A program made the position numbers and the translations under genes. Source: Pseudomonas gingeri (GTDB lineage Bacteria; Pseudomonadota; Gammaproteobacteria; Pseudomonadales; Pseudomonadaceae). From it: a stretch of DNA of 64,000 nt. Below, one piece after another: positions 16,076 to 24,567 of this stretch (positions are counted from its first letter, which is position 1; every line of letters begins with the position of its first letter). The stretch is taken from positions 60,704 through 124,703 of the forward strand of contig NZ_JACAQA010000020.1 in assembly GCF_013385425.1 (NCBI RefSeq). Direction: 5' to 3'. A model generated the notes under the pieces. It saw only the letters and a program-made list of their open reading frames with translations, was not told the origin of the DNA and searched no databases.

Positions 16076-17206
16076 ATGACTGCCGATTCTCCCCTGAGTG
16101 CCTACCGCGCTGCCGTCGAGCAGCGCGGCTTTCTCCACGACCAGGCCCAATGGCAGGCGGTGCAGGCCTTGCAGCGCTGCCACGAGGCGCTGCACCAGGG
16201 CCTGGTGCCCAAGGGCGTTTACCTCTGGGGGCCGGTCGGGCGCGGCAAGACCTGGCTGATGGATCAATTCCACCAGACCTTGCGCGTGCCGTCGCGGCGC
16301 CAGCATTTCCATCACTTCATGGGCTGGGTCCACCAGCGCTCGTTCCAGCTCAGCGGTATCGCCGACCCGCTGCGGGCCCTGGCCCGTGAGCTGGCCGGGG
16401 AGGTCCGCGTGCTGTGCTTCGATGAGCTGTTCGTCAGCGATATCGGCGACGCGATCATCCTCGGACGGCTGTTCCAGGTGATGTTCGACGAGGGCGTGGT
16501 GATCGTTGCCACCTCCAACCAGCCACCGCGACAGCTCTATGCCGATGGCTTCAATCGCGAGCGTTTCCTGCCGGCGATTGCCGCCATCGAGCAGCATATG
16601 GAGGTGGTGGATGTCGACGGCGGCGAGGACCACCGCCTGCATCCGGGGGCCGGCGTGCAGCGTTACTGGGTCGACCTCGAGGGGCAGTCGGCGGGGCTGG
16701 TCGAAGCGTTCAAGGTGCTGACCGCCGGGCAGCCGCTGTCCGCTGAACCGGTCGCCATGGGTTATCGGACCCTGGCGGTGGTGCGGGCCTCGCCGACGGT
16801 GCTCTGGTGCCGCTATGCCGAGCTGTGCGAGCAGCCCCTGGCGGCCATGGATTTCATGGCGCTGTGTGATCGTTACACGGCGATTTTCTTGAGTGAGGTG
16901 CCCAACCTCAGTGCCCGCCAGCGTCCCGGGCGGATCGCCCGCGGCACCGAAGACGCGGCGCGCCGCGTCGATGCCGGTGACCGTGAGTTACCGCAGCTGT
17001 CGGTCCATGACGATAGCGTCCGGCGCTTTATCGCCCTGGTGGACGAGTGTTACGACCGCAAGGTGCCGCTGTACATCGCCGCTCAGGTGCCGTTGGAGGC
17101 GTTGTACACCGAAGGCTACCTGGCATTCCCGTTTCGCCGCACCCTCAGTCGTTTGCGCGAGATGCAGTTGCAGCGCTTCACCCCGGTATCAGCCTGCCCT
17201 GAATAA
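16076..17206 (+). CDS. zapE: ZapE/AFG1-family ATPase
   Basis: 376 residues. Walker A GPVGRGKT (residues 52-59), Walker B LCFDELFV (Asp116, Glu117), sensor-like VIVATSNQPPRQLYADGFNRERFLP, and late FIALVDECYDRKVPLYIAAQVPLEALY, all typical of AFG1/ZapE. ZapE associates with FtsZ rings in E. coli and its mitochondrial relative Afg1 acts in protein quality control. Many pseudomonads carry a separate zapE near rplM, so this copy, beside unrelated genes, may be a paralogue. Its last 29 bp overlap the convergent DUF4010 gene. Confidence 0.88.
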   Translation: MTADSPLSAYRAAVEQRGFLHDQAQWQAVQALQRCHEALHQGLVPKGVYLWGPVGRGKTWLMDQFHQTLRVPSRRQHFHHFMGWVHQRSFQLSGIADPLRALARELAGEVRVLCFDELFVSDIGDAIILGRLFQVMFDEGVVIVATSNQPPRQLYADGFNRERFLPAIAAIEQHMEVVDVDGGEDHRLHPGAGVQRYWVDLEGQSAGLVEAFKVLTAGQPLSAEPVAMGYRTLAVVRASPTVLWCRYAELCEQPLAAMDFMALCDRYTAIFLSEVPNLSARQRPGRIARGTEDAARRVDAGDRELPQLSVHDDSVRRFIALVDECYDRKVPLYIAAQVPLEALYTEGYLAFPFRRTLSRLREMQLQRFTPVSACPE

Positions 17207-18440
17207 AAGCGCCGGCCGCCAAGGCCAGCAGGATCAGTAATAGCGCCGGCACCACCCGGCGGGCGAAGGCGCCGCCGCCGCTGGACCAGGCCATGACACA
17301 CTTGGACAGGGTATTGCTGGCGAGAATCGCCAGAATCGGCAAGCGTGCGTTCTCGGCCGACAGTTGGCCGGCTTTGACCAGGGCGGCCACCGACGCCGAA
17401 GTCGCATGGGCATCGGCCAGGCCGCCCAGTATCGACGCGGTAAACAATCCGGAGAGGCCAAATCGGGCCTGCATGGCGCTGGTCACGAGAAACAGGCTCG
17501 AGATGCCGGCGGCCACCATCAGCGTCAATTTGAGGTTGAAGGCATGGCCGATATTGATCGGCGGGCTCGTGTCCGCGGGAGGGCGTTTCATCAGCCGCAG
17601 TGCGTAGGACGCGGCCACCGCGCCGCCCAGCATGAGCGGCAGGCTGAGCTGGACCAGGGTCGCAGGGCTGATGGCGCCGAGCACCAGGCCGAGGAGGATC
17701 AGCGTCGCCAGGTTCGACAGGATCGCGGCACTGGCGGCCTGTGGCAGGAGCCCGGGTTGCTGGCGGGCGCGGTTGCCCATGGCGGCGATGGTTGCGACGC
17801 TTGAGACGAAGCCGGAGGCGAATCCGGCCAGGCTCAACCCGTTCCGGACGCCCAGGACCCGGATGGCGATATGCCCCAGGGCGCTGACCCCCATGATCAG
17901 CACTGTCAGCAGGCAGATCGAGCGGGGGTTGATGGCCTGATAGGGACCGATAAAGGCGTCGGGCACCAGGGGCATGATTACCAGTGCGGCGGTGGCCAGG
18001 ATCAGCCCATCCTTGACTTCGGTTTCGCTCAGCTGGTTCAGGGCAAACCGGTGCAGGCTTTGCCGGAAGTTCAGCAGCACGGTCAGAATCACCGCCAGGG
18101 CCACCGCCAGTACTGCCTCGCTGTTGCACAAGGCCCCGAGCAGCAGGACCAGCAGCAGTGCGACCCCGGTGGTCATGCCGGGGTTCTGGCTGCGCCGCTT
18201 GAAGTAGGCCACGCCAGCGAGCATGGCCAGGGCCACGGTCAGGGTACTGAGCAGCATGGGGCCGCCCAGCAGCAGGCCGACGTAACCGAGCAGGGAGGTC
18301 AGGGCGAAGGTCCGCAGGCCGGCGAAGTGGCGGTTCGCTCCCTCGCCTTTCTTGCGCTCACGCTCGAACCCGACCAGCAGGCCCAGGCCCAGGGCCGAGG
18401 CCAGGTTGGTTGCGTGAGTGATGGTTTCCATGGTGCGCAT
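17178..18440 (-). CDS. MgtC/SapB plus DUF4010 membrane protein
   Basis: 420 residues, nearly all hydrophobic helices (about 12). N-terminal MgtC/SapB-like part with LASALGLGLLVGFERERKKGEG...GLRTFALTSLLG, and C-terminal DUF4010 with LAGFASGFVSSVATIAAMGNRA and HATSASVAALV. The function of this fusion is not established. An in-frame ATG at 18431 is an alternative start. A perfect ANR box (18485-18498) 45 bp upstream suggests induction at low oxygen, which ties it to the stress-protein island that follows. Confidence 0.88.
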   Translation of the reverse strand: MRTMETITHATNLASALGLGLLVGFERERKKGEGANRHFAGLRTFALTSLLGYVGLLLGGPMLLSTLTVALAMLAGVAYFKRRSQNPGMTTGVALLLVLLLGALCNSEAVLAVALAVILTVLLNFRQSLHRFALNQLSETEVKDGLILATAALVIMPLVPDAFIGPYQAINPRSICLLTVLIMGVSALGHIAIRVLGVRNGLSLAGFASGFVSSVATIAAMGNRARQQPGLLPQAASAAILSNLATLILLGLVLGAISPATLVQLSLPLMLGGAVAASYALRLMKRPPADTSPPINIGHAFNLKLTLMVAAGISSLFLVTSAMQARFGLSGLFTASILGGLADAHATSASVAALVKAGQLSAENARLPILAILASNTLSKCVMAWSSGGGAFARRVVPALLLILLALAAGAFIQGRLIPG

Positions 18441-18484
18441 CCCGCAGTGTTGTCTCAGGGTGAGGGCTGTCGGGCGTCGGGCAT

Positions 18485-18498
18485 TTGATATGCATCAA
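18485..18498. promoter_or_regulatory. ANR/FNR box, perfect
   Basis: TTGATATGCATCAA matches the FNR/ANR palindrome TTGAT-N4-ATCAA exactly. It is 45 bp from the MgtC/DUF4010 start and 190 bp from the stress-protein start on the other strand. Confidence 0.85.
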
Positions 18499-18548
18499 GG
18501 CGGGTGAAGCCCAAGGGAGCCTTTGGTTAGGTCCCCGCTGGGGCGGCC

Positions 18549-18562
18549 TTGACGTATATCAA
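18549..18562. promoter_or_regulatory. ANR/FNR box, one mismatch
   Basis: TTGACGTATATCAA, 126 bp before the universal stress protein at 18689; one half-site differs (TTGAC). Confidence 0.75.
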
Positions 18563-18688
18563 GCTGGCAGGGCCGGCGCGCCTCATCATGGGCGCAATGT
18601 CCCGATCCGCCGATAAAGGCGAGATTTGCCGGGTGGTCTGCAAGTCGTGCCACCCTGGGCCGGGAACCTGTTGCCCCAGAGGTGCGCC

Positions 18689-19603
18689 ATGTCCGACTAC
18701 CATCGTATTCTTTTGCTGGCTCCCGCCGAGATGAACCGCAGCCCCGCCTTCGAGCGGGCCACCGAGCTGGCCCTGTCCGCCGGGGCCGCCTTGCATATCC
18801 TGGCCTTCGATTATGTGCCGACCCTTGATGTGGCCACGCTATTCGACCAGAAAGCCATGACCCAGGCCCGCGAGGGCTACCTGGACCTGCATCGCCGCTG
18901 GCTGCACCATGAGACGGATCGCCTGCGGGGCCGTGGCCTGGATGTGAGTTGCAATATTTTCTGGCGTCATCATCCGCTGCAACCGATCATCGAGTACGTC
19001 CGTGATCTGAATATCGACCTGCTGATCAAGGATGTCCACCTGGAATCGGGGCTCAAACGACTGTTCGCCACCCCGCTGGACTGGCAGTTGCTACGTGATT
19101 GTCCGGTCCCGGTACATCTGGTGGCGGGTTGCAGCCATCCATTGCCGCGTCATGTCCTGGTGGCGGTGGATCTGGGGAGGGAAAGGGCCGAGGAGTGCTT
19201 CAACGACACGCTGGTCCAGACCGGGCAGGCGTTTGCCCGGCAATGCGCGGCGACGTTCAGCCTGGTGCATGTGCATGACAAGTCCCGGTCCTATGTCCAC
19301 GAGATGGGCTGGGGCACCTTGCCGATGGCCGAGGGCCTGGAAATGGCCAGCCGTGCCGATGAGCAGCAGGGGTTCAAGGCCCTGGCGGAGCGCAACGGGG
19401 TCGGCAAGAACCTGCGGCATTTCCTCACGGGATCGGTTATCGACACCCTCGGCCAGTTCGTCGAGCACAACGGGGTGGATGTGATGGTGATGGGCACCCG
19501 CCATTCCCACGGCCTGGACGGCATCCTCGGCAGCACGGCGGAAAATATCCTCTATCGCAGCACTTGCAGCCTGCTGGCCCTGAGCCCGGAACGTCTTGTC
19601 TGA
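18689..19603 (+). CDS. Universal stress protein, two-domain (UspE-like), copy 1
   Basis: 304 residues from ATG 18689 with AGAGGTG 5 nt upstream. Two Usp domains in tandem: the first opens with YHRILLLAPAEMNRSPAFERATELA, the second with PRHVLVAVDLG and closes with VDVMVMGTRHSHGLDGILGSTAENILYRSTCSLLAL, near the G-2x-G-9x-G(S/T) nucleotide-binding pattern. Shared by all four copies in this region is LLIKDVHLES...LFATPLDWQLLRDCPVPVHLV. In P. aeruginosa such proteins, under Anr, support survival without oxygen. Two ANR boxes lie upstream. Confidence 0.92.
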   Translation: MSDYHRILLLAPAEMNRSPAFERATELALSAGAALHILAFDYVPTLDVATLFDQKAMTQAREGYLDLHRRWLHHETDRLRGRGLDVSCNIFWRHHPLQPIIEYVRDLNIDLLIKDVHLESGLKRLFATPLDWQLLRDCPVPVHLVAGCSHPLPRHVLVAVDLGRERAEECFNDTLVQTGQAFARQCAATFSLVHVHDKSRSYVHEMGWGTLPMAEGLEMASRADEQQGFKALAERNGVGKNLRHFLTGSVIDTLGQFVEHNGVDVMVMGTRHSHGLDGILGSTAENILYRSTCSLLALSPERLV

Positions 19604-19612
19604 AGGGGAATC

Positions 19613-19643
19613 TGGCGCGGGCCGCGAACAACGGGCCGCGCCA
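19613..19643. terminator. Hairpin between convergent genes
   Basis: TGGCGCGGGCC and GGGCCGCGCCA pair at 10 of 11 positions between the ends of stress protein 1 and the GNAT gene; no T-run. Confidence 0.5.
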
Positions 19644-19660
19644 TGGTGGAGCGGGAGGCT

Positions 19661-20224
19661 TTACAGCGACAGCCGATGAATGACCTGGGTCGCATCGTCG
19701 GGGTCGCGTTCGCGGCTGAAGTGCAGGGTGTCGGCCAGTTGGCGCATGTGCACGTTGGAGGCGCTGTCGATGGAATACATCCGGGTGAAATGATTGCGCC
19801 GCGCGGCTTCGATCAGGTGTTTCATCAGGACCGTGCCCAGGCCGCGATGTTGCCAGTCGTCGGCAACGGTAATGGCGCACTCGCATTCATTCTCGGCACC
19901 CGAGGCGGCATAGCGGCTGATCCCCACTTCACGCAGTTGGCCATTGTCATGGACAAGAGCCACGTAGGCGACGCGGTTGTGGGTGTCGACATTCATCAAC
20001 TGGTTCATCAGGACGGGGCTGGGATCGACGATTTCACCGAGAAAGCGCTGGTGACGGGATTCCGGGGACAGTCGCTGGATAAAGGCCTTTTCCCGCTCAC
20101 GGTCCTCGACACGCAAGGGCCGGATCAGGACGTGGGTACCGTCCTGCAGGCTTTCGATCCAGTGTTCGCCTGTCACCGAGGAAAAATCGGGCAGGTTCAG
20201 GATGGGGCTATTGAGGTCGGGCAT
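19661..20224 (-). CDS. GNAT N-acetyltransferase of the low-oxygen island
   Basis: 187 residues from ATG 20224, with GAGGAG 6 nt upstream. GNAT marks: LIRPLRVEDREREKAFIQRLSPESRHQRFLG, then CECAITVADDWQHRGLGTVLMKHLIEAARRN, with the acetyl-CoA loop QHRGLG. This subgroup is related to the acetyltransferase half of protein-lysine acetyltransferases (Pat). Protein acetylation during oxygen limitation is possible but unproved. The ANR box at 20302-20315 lies 77 bp upstream. Confidence 0.88.
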   Translation of the reverse strand: MPDLNSPILNLPDFSSVTGEHWIESLQDGTHVLIRPLRVEDREREKAFIQRLSPESRHQRFLGEIVDPSPVLMNQLMNVDTHNRVAYVALVHDNGQLREVGISRYAASGAENECECAITVADDWQHRGLGTVLMKHLIEAARRNHFTRMYSIDSASNVHMRQLADTLHFSRERDPDDATQVIHRLSL

Positions 20225-20301
20225 GATCAGAACTCCTCGAACAGGTACGGTCGTGGGCCGGTATCGGTGTTCTGTTTCTACGCCATGGCGGGTGCCCGCG
20301 C

Positions 20302-20315
20302 TTGATTCAAGTCAA
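20302..20315. promoter_or_regulatory. ANR/FNR box, one mismatch
   Basis: TTGATTCAAGTCAA; on the minus strand TTGACTTGAATCAA, 77 bp before the GNAT start. Confidence 0.75.
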
Positions 20316-20335
20316 ACACGGGCACAACTGCCTGG

Positions 20336-21091
20336 TTACAACGGGTTGCCGTGGTGGCCGCAACCGGCGATCAGCGCCTTCAGCCCCCCCACATCAAGTA
20401 TTTTCACCTCCCGTGCGTGGACCTCCAGCAGGTTCAATTCCCGCAACCGGGCGATGCCGCGGCTGATGGTTTCCAGGCGCAGGCCCAGGTAGGAGCCGAT
20501 TTCTTCGCGGCGCATTCTGAGGATGAAAGTGAAGGGCGAGTAGCCGCGCAGGGCCAGGCGTTGCGAGAGATTGAGGAAAAACGCCGCCAGGCGCTCATCC
20601 GAGTTCATATTGCCCATCATCAGCAGCAAACTGTGGTCCCTGACGATTTCCCGGCTCATCAGTTTGTTCAGGTTGTGCTGCAGGGAGGGCAGGTCCCGGG
20701 ACAAGCGTTCCAGCTGCGAGAAATGGATCGGGCAGACTTCGCTGTCCTCCAGGGCCACGGCATTGCAGGCGTGGCGGTCTTCGCTGATGGCATCCATGCC
20801 GAGCATTTCCCCGGTCATTTGAAAGCCGGTGACCTGCTCGCGGCCATCCTCCGAGGTCAGGGTGGTCTTGAAAAAGCCCAGGCGTACCGCGTACAGGGCG
20901 TGCAGCGGATCGCCCTGGCGGTAGAGCGTGTTGCCTTTCTTGATCTTCACGCGTTGCACGATCAGGTCATCCAGGCGCTTGACCTCGGTATCGTTCAAGC
21001 CCAGGGGCAGGCACAGTTCCAGCACGCTGCAATTGGCACACGCTGATTTCAGGCCCGAAGGCCTGAGTTTGAGTGCTTCCTGATTGTTCAC
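20336..21091 (-). CDS. FNR/ANR-family oxygen-sensing regulator (paralogue)
   Basis: 251 residues from GTG 21091 with GAGGAA 6 nt upstream. All four [4Fe-4S] ligands are present: Cys18, Cys21, Cys27 and Cys120, with the 93-residue gap from third to fourth that E. coli FNR has. A cyclic-nucleotide-like beta barrel is followed by a helix-turn-helix with the DNA-reading ETISR (YLGLRLETISRGIARL), which recognises TTGAT half-sites. The sequence departs clearly from the canonical Anr that I remember (N-terminus, dimer helix), so I take it as a second FNR-type protein, as known in P. putida. It probably controls the seven boxes around it. Confidence 0.9.
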   Translation of the reverse strand: MNNQEALKLRPSGLKSACANCSVLELCLPLGLNDTEVKRLDDLIVQRVKIKKGNTLYRQGDPLHALYAVRLGFFKTTLTSEDGREQVTGFQMTGEMLGMDAISEDRHACNAVALEDSEVCPIHFSQLERLSRDLPSLQHNLNKLMSREIVRDHSLLLMMGNMNSDERLAAFFLNLSQRLALRGYSPFTFILRMRREEIGSYLGLRLETISRGIARLRELNLLEVHAREVKILDVGGLKALIAGCGHHGNPL

Positions 21092-21191
21092 GGGAGTTCC
21101 TCTGCATTAGTAGGGAGAGGGCATCCAATTCGGGTAGAAACACCGATAAAACAGGGGCCGTCGGACGAGCCTAGCAGGTGTAGCGGGTTGT

Positions 21192-21205
21192 TTGAGATAA
21201 ATCAA
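21192..21205. promoter_or_regulatory. ANR/FNR box, one mismatch
   Basis: TTGAGATAAATCAA lies between the FNR-type regulator (start 100 bp away, minus strand) and stress protein 2 (start 69 bp away, plus strand), so it could serve either or both. Confidence 0.75.
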
Positions 21206-21274
21206 GCGGTCGTTTTAAAAGCAGGGTGAAGCTAAAGGGTCGATTGTCCATTGTTCCTCCTTGGAGCCCCCGTC

Positions 21275-22177
21275 ATGAGCGACTATCAACGTATTCTGCT
21301 GATTACCGATACCCACTGCCAGGCGACCCCCGCCCTGCATCGCGCGGCCACCCTGGCACGCGCCAGCAAGGCGGCTGTGCACCTGGTGCTCTTCGACTTT
21401 GTCGAGTCCATCGCGGCGATGACCCTGTTCAATCACGGCGCCGGCACCCTGGCCCGGGAAGGTTACCTGGACAAAAAGCGTGAAAAACTCGCCGAACTGT
21501 CCCACAGCCTCACCAACCAGGGCCTGGAGGTGAGCTACGACGTGGTCTGGTCGCAACACCCCCATGCGGCTATTCGCGACTACGTCAAGGACATCGAGGT
21601 CGACCTGGTGGTCAAGGACCTGCAGGTCGAGTCGCAGCTCAAATGCGCGTTGCTCGGTCCCACCGACTGGCACCTGGTGCGCCAGTGCAGCAAGCCGGTG
21701 ATGCTGGTCCGGCACGATGCGCCGCCACGGCCGAAGAATTTCGTCGCGGCGGTGGCCCTGGAGAATGTCGGCGACGGCGAGACGACTCGCGACGATCAGG
21801 TGATTCACCTGGCCAGCGAACTGGCGATGATCTGCGACGCGGACCTGGAACTGCTGCACGCCTGCGATATTCTCGCCGGTTATGAGCTGATGCAGGAGTA
21901 CCCGTGGGATTCGGATGCCGCGGCGGCCCTGCAGAAATTGCGTAGCCAGGCTTTCGACGACTTGGCCAGGGCGCATCAGGTACCCGGCCGCCGCCGCCAT
22001 TTCCTGCTGGGGCAGGCGATCCAGCGGGTGGAGGAGTTTGTGCGCGAACGTGAGGTGGACACCCTGGTCATCGGTCGCTCCCAGGCCGATGCCTTTCCCT
22101 GGCTGGGCAGCTTTGCCGAGTCGCTGCTGTCGCAGCCACCCTGTTCCGTGCTGACCCTCGGTACCGACTCGCTCTGA
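21275..22177 (+). CDS. Universal stress protein, two-domain, copy 2
   Basis: 300 residues from ATG 21275 (TTGGAG 8 nt upstream). It opens MSDYQRILLITDTHCQATPALHRAA; the conserved middle VDLVVKDLQVESQLKCALLGPTDWHLVRQCSKPVMLV and the close VDTLVIGRSQADAFPWLGSFAESLLSQPPCSVLTL mark the two Usp units. It is divergent from the FNR-type regulator gene, sharing the ANR box at 21192. Confidence 0.92.
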   Translation: MSDYQRILLITDTHCQATPALHRAATLARASKAAVHLVLFDFVESIAAMTLFNHGAGTLAREGYLDKKREKLAELSHSLTNQGLEVSYDVVWSQHPHAAIRDYVKDIEVDLVVKDLQVESQLKCALLGPTDWHLVRQCSKPVMLVRHDAPPRPKNFVAAVALENVGDGETTRDDQVIHLASELAMICDADLELLHACDILAGYELMQEYPWDSDAAAALQKLRSQAFDDLARAHQVPGRRRHFLLGQAIQRVEEFVREREVDTLVIGRSQADAFPWLGSFAESLLSQPPCSVLTLGTDSL

Positions 22178-22189
22178 GCGTTCAATCCG

Positions 22190-22225
22190 GTGCCCGCCGA
22201 CCGGAGCGATCCGGCCGGCGGGCAC
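22190..22225. terminator. Strong bidirectional hairpin
   Basis: GTGCCCGCCG-A-CCGGA, loop GCGA, TCCGG-C-CGGCGGGCAC: about 16 paired positions, followed by TGTTGTT, between the convergent stress protein 2 and alcohol dehydrogenase genes. Confidence 0.8.
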
Positions 22226-22231
22226 TGTTGT

Positions 22232-23305
22232 TCACGGGGTGATAGCGATTTTCATTACACCGTCGCGCTGGTGGGCGAACAGCTCATAGGCCGCCTCGAT
22301 ATCATCCAGTTTGAAGCGGTGGGTGACCAGCGGCTTGAGGTCGACGCTGCCGGCGGCCACCACGTCCATAAGCCGGCGCATGCGTTCCTTGCCGCCGGGG
22401 CAGAGGGTGGTGATGATCTGCTTGTCCCCCAGCCCGGCATTGAAGGCATCCAGCGGAATCCGCAGGTCGGAGGAGTAGACCCCCAGGCTCGAAAGACAGC
22501 CGCCCGGGCGCAGGACCCGCAGGGCGGATTCGAACGTGGTCTGGGTGCCCAGGGCCTCGATGGCGGCGTCGACGCCCCGGCCGCGGGTCAGGGCCATGAT
22601 CTGCTCGACCGGATCGCCCTGGGTGAAGTCGACGATATGGGTCGCGCCCAGGCGGCGGGCCATGTCCTGGCGGGCCTTGATCGAGTCGACGCCGATGATG
22701 GTGCTCGCGCCCTTGAGCTTGGCCCCGGCCACGGCGCACAGGCCGATGGGGCCGAGGGCGAAGACCACCACGCTGTCGCCGATCTGGATCCCGGCCCGTT
22801 CGGCGCCGCTGAAACCGGTGGACATGATGTCCGGACACATCAGCACTTCTTCGTCGCTCAGGCCATCCGGCACCGGGCTGAGGTTGGCCATGGCGTCGGG
22901 GACCCGCACGTACTCGGCCTGGCAGCCATCGATCAGGTTGCCGAACTTCCAGCCGCCGGTGGCCTTGAATCCGTGGGCGGTGTCCGGACCATCCTGGGAC
23001 GAGCAACCGCACAGGCAGGCGTAGCTGTGACCGCTGGGGGTGATGGCGCCGGCGATGACCCGCTGGCCCTCGTGGAAACCACTGACCGCCGAGCCGAGCT
23101 TCTCGATGATGCCCACCGGTTCATGGCCGATGATCAGCCCCGGCGCCACCGGGTATTCGCCCTTGAGGATATGCACGTCGGTGCCGCAGATCGTGGTGGT
23201 GGTGATACGGATCAGCGCATCCAGGGGGCCGATGGACGGGACCGGCTTGTCCTGTAGCACGATCCGGTTTTTTTCGACAAATACCGCCGCTTTCATCATC
23301 GCCAT
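22232..23305 (-). CDS. Zinc-dependent alcohol dehydrogenase (medium-chain)
   Basis: 357 residues from ATG 23305 (GGAG 9 nt upstream); an ATG five codons earlier lacks a ribosome site. Zinc ligand region: Cys40 in TTICGTDVH, then His61-Glu62 in IIGHEPVG, and CPDIMSTGF in the middle. Rossmann motif FALGPIGLCAVAGAKLKGAS. It is closer to the tetrameric secondary-alcohol dehydrogenase group than to AdhP; the structural-zinc lobe is reduced to a Cys-rich CLCGCSSQDG. A fermentative role, reoxidising NAD(P)H when oxygen is low, is suggested by the perfect ANR box 65 bp upstream. Confidence 0.9.
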   Translation of the reverse strand: MAMMKAAVFVEKNRIVLQDKPVPSIGPLDALIRITTTTICGTDVHILKGEYPVAPGLIIGHEPVGIIEKLGSAVSGFHEGQRVIAGAITPSGHSYACLCGCSSQDGPDTAHGFKATGGWKFGNLIDGCQAEYVRVPDAMANLSPVPDGLSDEEVLMCPDIMSTGFSGAERAGIQIGDSVVVFALGPIGLCAVAGAKLKGASTIIGVDSIKARQDMARRLGATHIVDFTQGDPVEQIMALTRGRGVDAAIEALGTQTTFESALRVLRPGGCLSSLGVYSSDLRIPLDAFNAGLGDKQIITTLCPGGKERMRRLMDVVAAGSVDLKPLVTHRFKLDDIEAAYELFAHQRDGVMKIAITP

Positions 23306-23370
23306 GATTTCACTCTCCATGAGCAGGATCGGATTGAAACAGCATGCTGCGACAACCCGCTTGCGGCGGT

Positions 23371-23384
23371 TTGATACAGATCAA
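23371..23384. promoter_or_regulatory. ANR/FNR box, perfect
   Basis: TTGATACAGATCAA, 65 bp before the alcohol dehydrogenase start on the minus strand. Confidence 0.85.
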
Positions 23385-23441
23385 GCCGGGCTTGCCGGCG
23401 GGTGGCGATCATTGGTGAGCACGCGGGCAAACCATCGGCAC

Positions 23442-23455
23442 TTGATGTAAATCAA
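23442..23455. promoter_or_regulatory. ANR/FNR box, perfect
   Basis: TTGATGTAAATCAA, 131 bp before stress protein 3. With the box at 23371 this gives each divergent gene its own site. Confidence 0.85.
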
Positions 23456-23586
23456 GGGCCTGCCGGCCGGGCACCGCAGAATCGGAGATGACCGATTCTC
23501 TTCGGGTGACCCCCTTCAATACTTGTCTCGTGAAGTCGTCGCCCGCTACCCGGTGCGCTCGACAGGGCGTGCCCTGGAGGTGTCCC

Positions 23587-24507
23587 TTGTCTTCACGTCC
23601 ACGTTTGCTCCTGGTTGCTCCGTCCGAAATGACCCACAGCCCGGCCTTTGACCGCGCCCTGGCGCTGGCCAAGGCCATGAACGCCACGCTGACCCTGGTG
23701 GCCTTCGTCTATCTCGATGGGTTGCAGCAGCTCGATCTGCTTGACGCCGACCGGCAGGCGGAGATTCGCGAGGCCTATCTGCAGCGCTATCGCCAATGGC
23801 TGGAACAGGAGGCCGAGGCCATGCGCGGCGAGGGGGTCGAGGTGACGACCGAGGTCAAGTGGGACCAGCCGTCGCTGAGTGCCTTGTCCGGTTACGTGCG
23901 TTCGCAGCATCCGGATCTGCTGATCAAGGATGCCCATCAGGAATCGGCCCTCAAGCGGATTTTCTTCACCCCACTGGACTGGCGTTTGCTGTGTGACAGC
24001 CGGGCGCCGATCCACCTGGTCACCGCCCAGGGCATGCCCATACCGCGCAAGGTACTGGCCTGCGTCGATGTGTTGCGCGATGACGTCGCGACGCGGGAAC
24101 TCAACGACCGGATCATCGACCAGGCCGCCCGCTTCGCCACGCACTGCAAGTGCCCGCTGCACCTGCTCGGGGTCTATGACTGGACGGCCCTGTATCTCGC
24201 CGATATCGGCATCGGCAAGGTGCCCGTTTCGGTCAGCCCCAGCTATGACGAGCGCAAGGCCAAATTCCTGCACCTGGCCGACAAACATGCCCTGCACAAG
24301 GACAACCGGCATTTCATTGTCGGCACGCCGGGAAAGGCCATCGTCGAGTTTGTCGGCCAGGACGTCTTTGATGTGCTGGTCATCGGTACCGTGACCCACC
24401 GCTCGCTCAACAAGCTGTTGGGCAGCACCACCGAAAGCCTGTTGTATCAACCCCCCTGCAGCCTGCTGGTGATCAAGCCTGTCGAACTGCCGGATTTCGC
24501 CCAGTAA
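23587..24507 (+). CDS. Universal stress protein, two-domain, copy 3 (TTG start)
   Basis: 306 residues. Start is taken at TTG 23587: CTGGAGG ends 6 nt before it and translation then begins SSRPRLLLVAPSEMTHSPAFDRAL, in line with the N-termini of the other copies. The ATG 33 codons upstream would add an unrelated basic leader and has no ribosome site. Middle: LLIKDAHQESALKRIFFTPLDWRLLCDSRAPIHLV; end: FDVLVIGTVTHRSLNKLLGSTTESLLYQPPCSLLVI. Copy 4 follows after 60 bp on the same strand. Confidence 0.88.
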   Translation: MSSRPRLLLVAPSEMTHSPAFDRALALAKAMNATLTLVAFVYLDGLQQLDLLDADRQAEIREAYLQRYRQWLEQEAEAMRGEGVEVTTEVKWDQPSLSALSGYVRSQHPDLLIKDAHQESALKRIFFTPLDWRLLCDSRAPIHLVTAQGMPIPRKVLACVDVLRDDVATRELNDRIIDQAARFATHCKCPLHLLGVYDWTALYLADIGIGKVPVSVSPSYDERKAKFLHLADKHALHKDNRHFIVGTPGKAIVEFVGQDVFDVLVIGTVTHRSLNKLLGSTTESLLYQPPCSLLVIKPVELPDFAQ

Positions 24508-24567
24508 ATCGATGAACAGCGAGCGGCTGTCCGGCGCTCCGAACGTCCTGCCCCATGGAGGTGTGTC

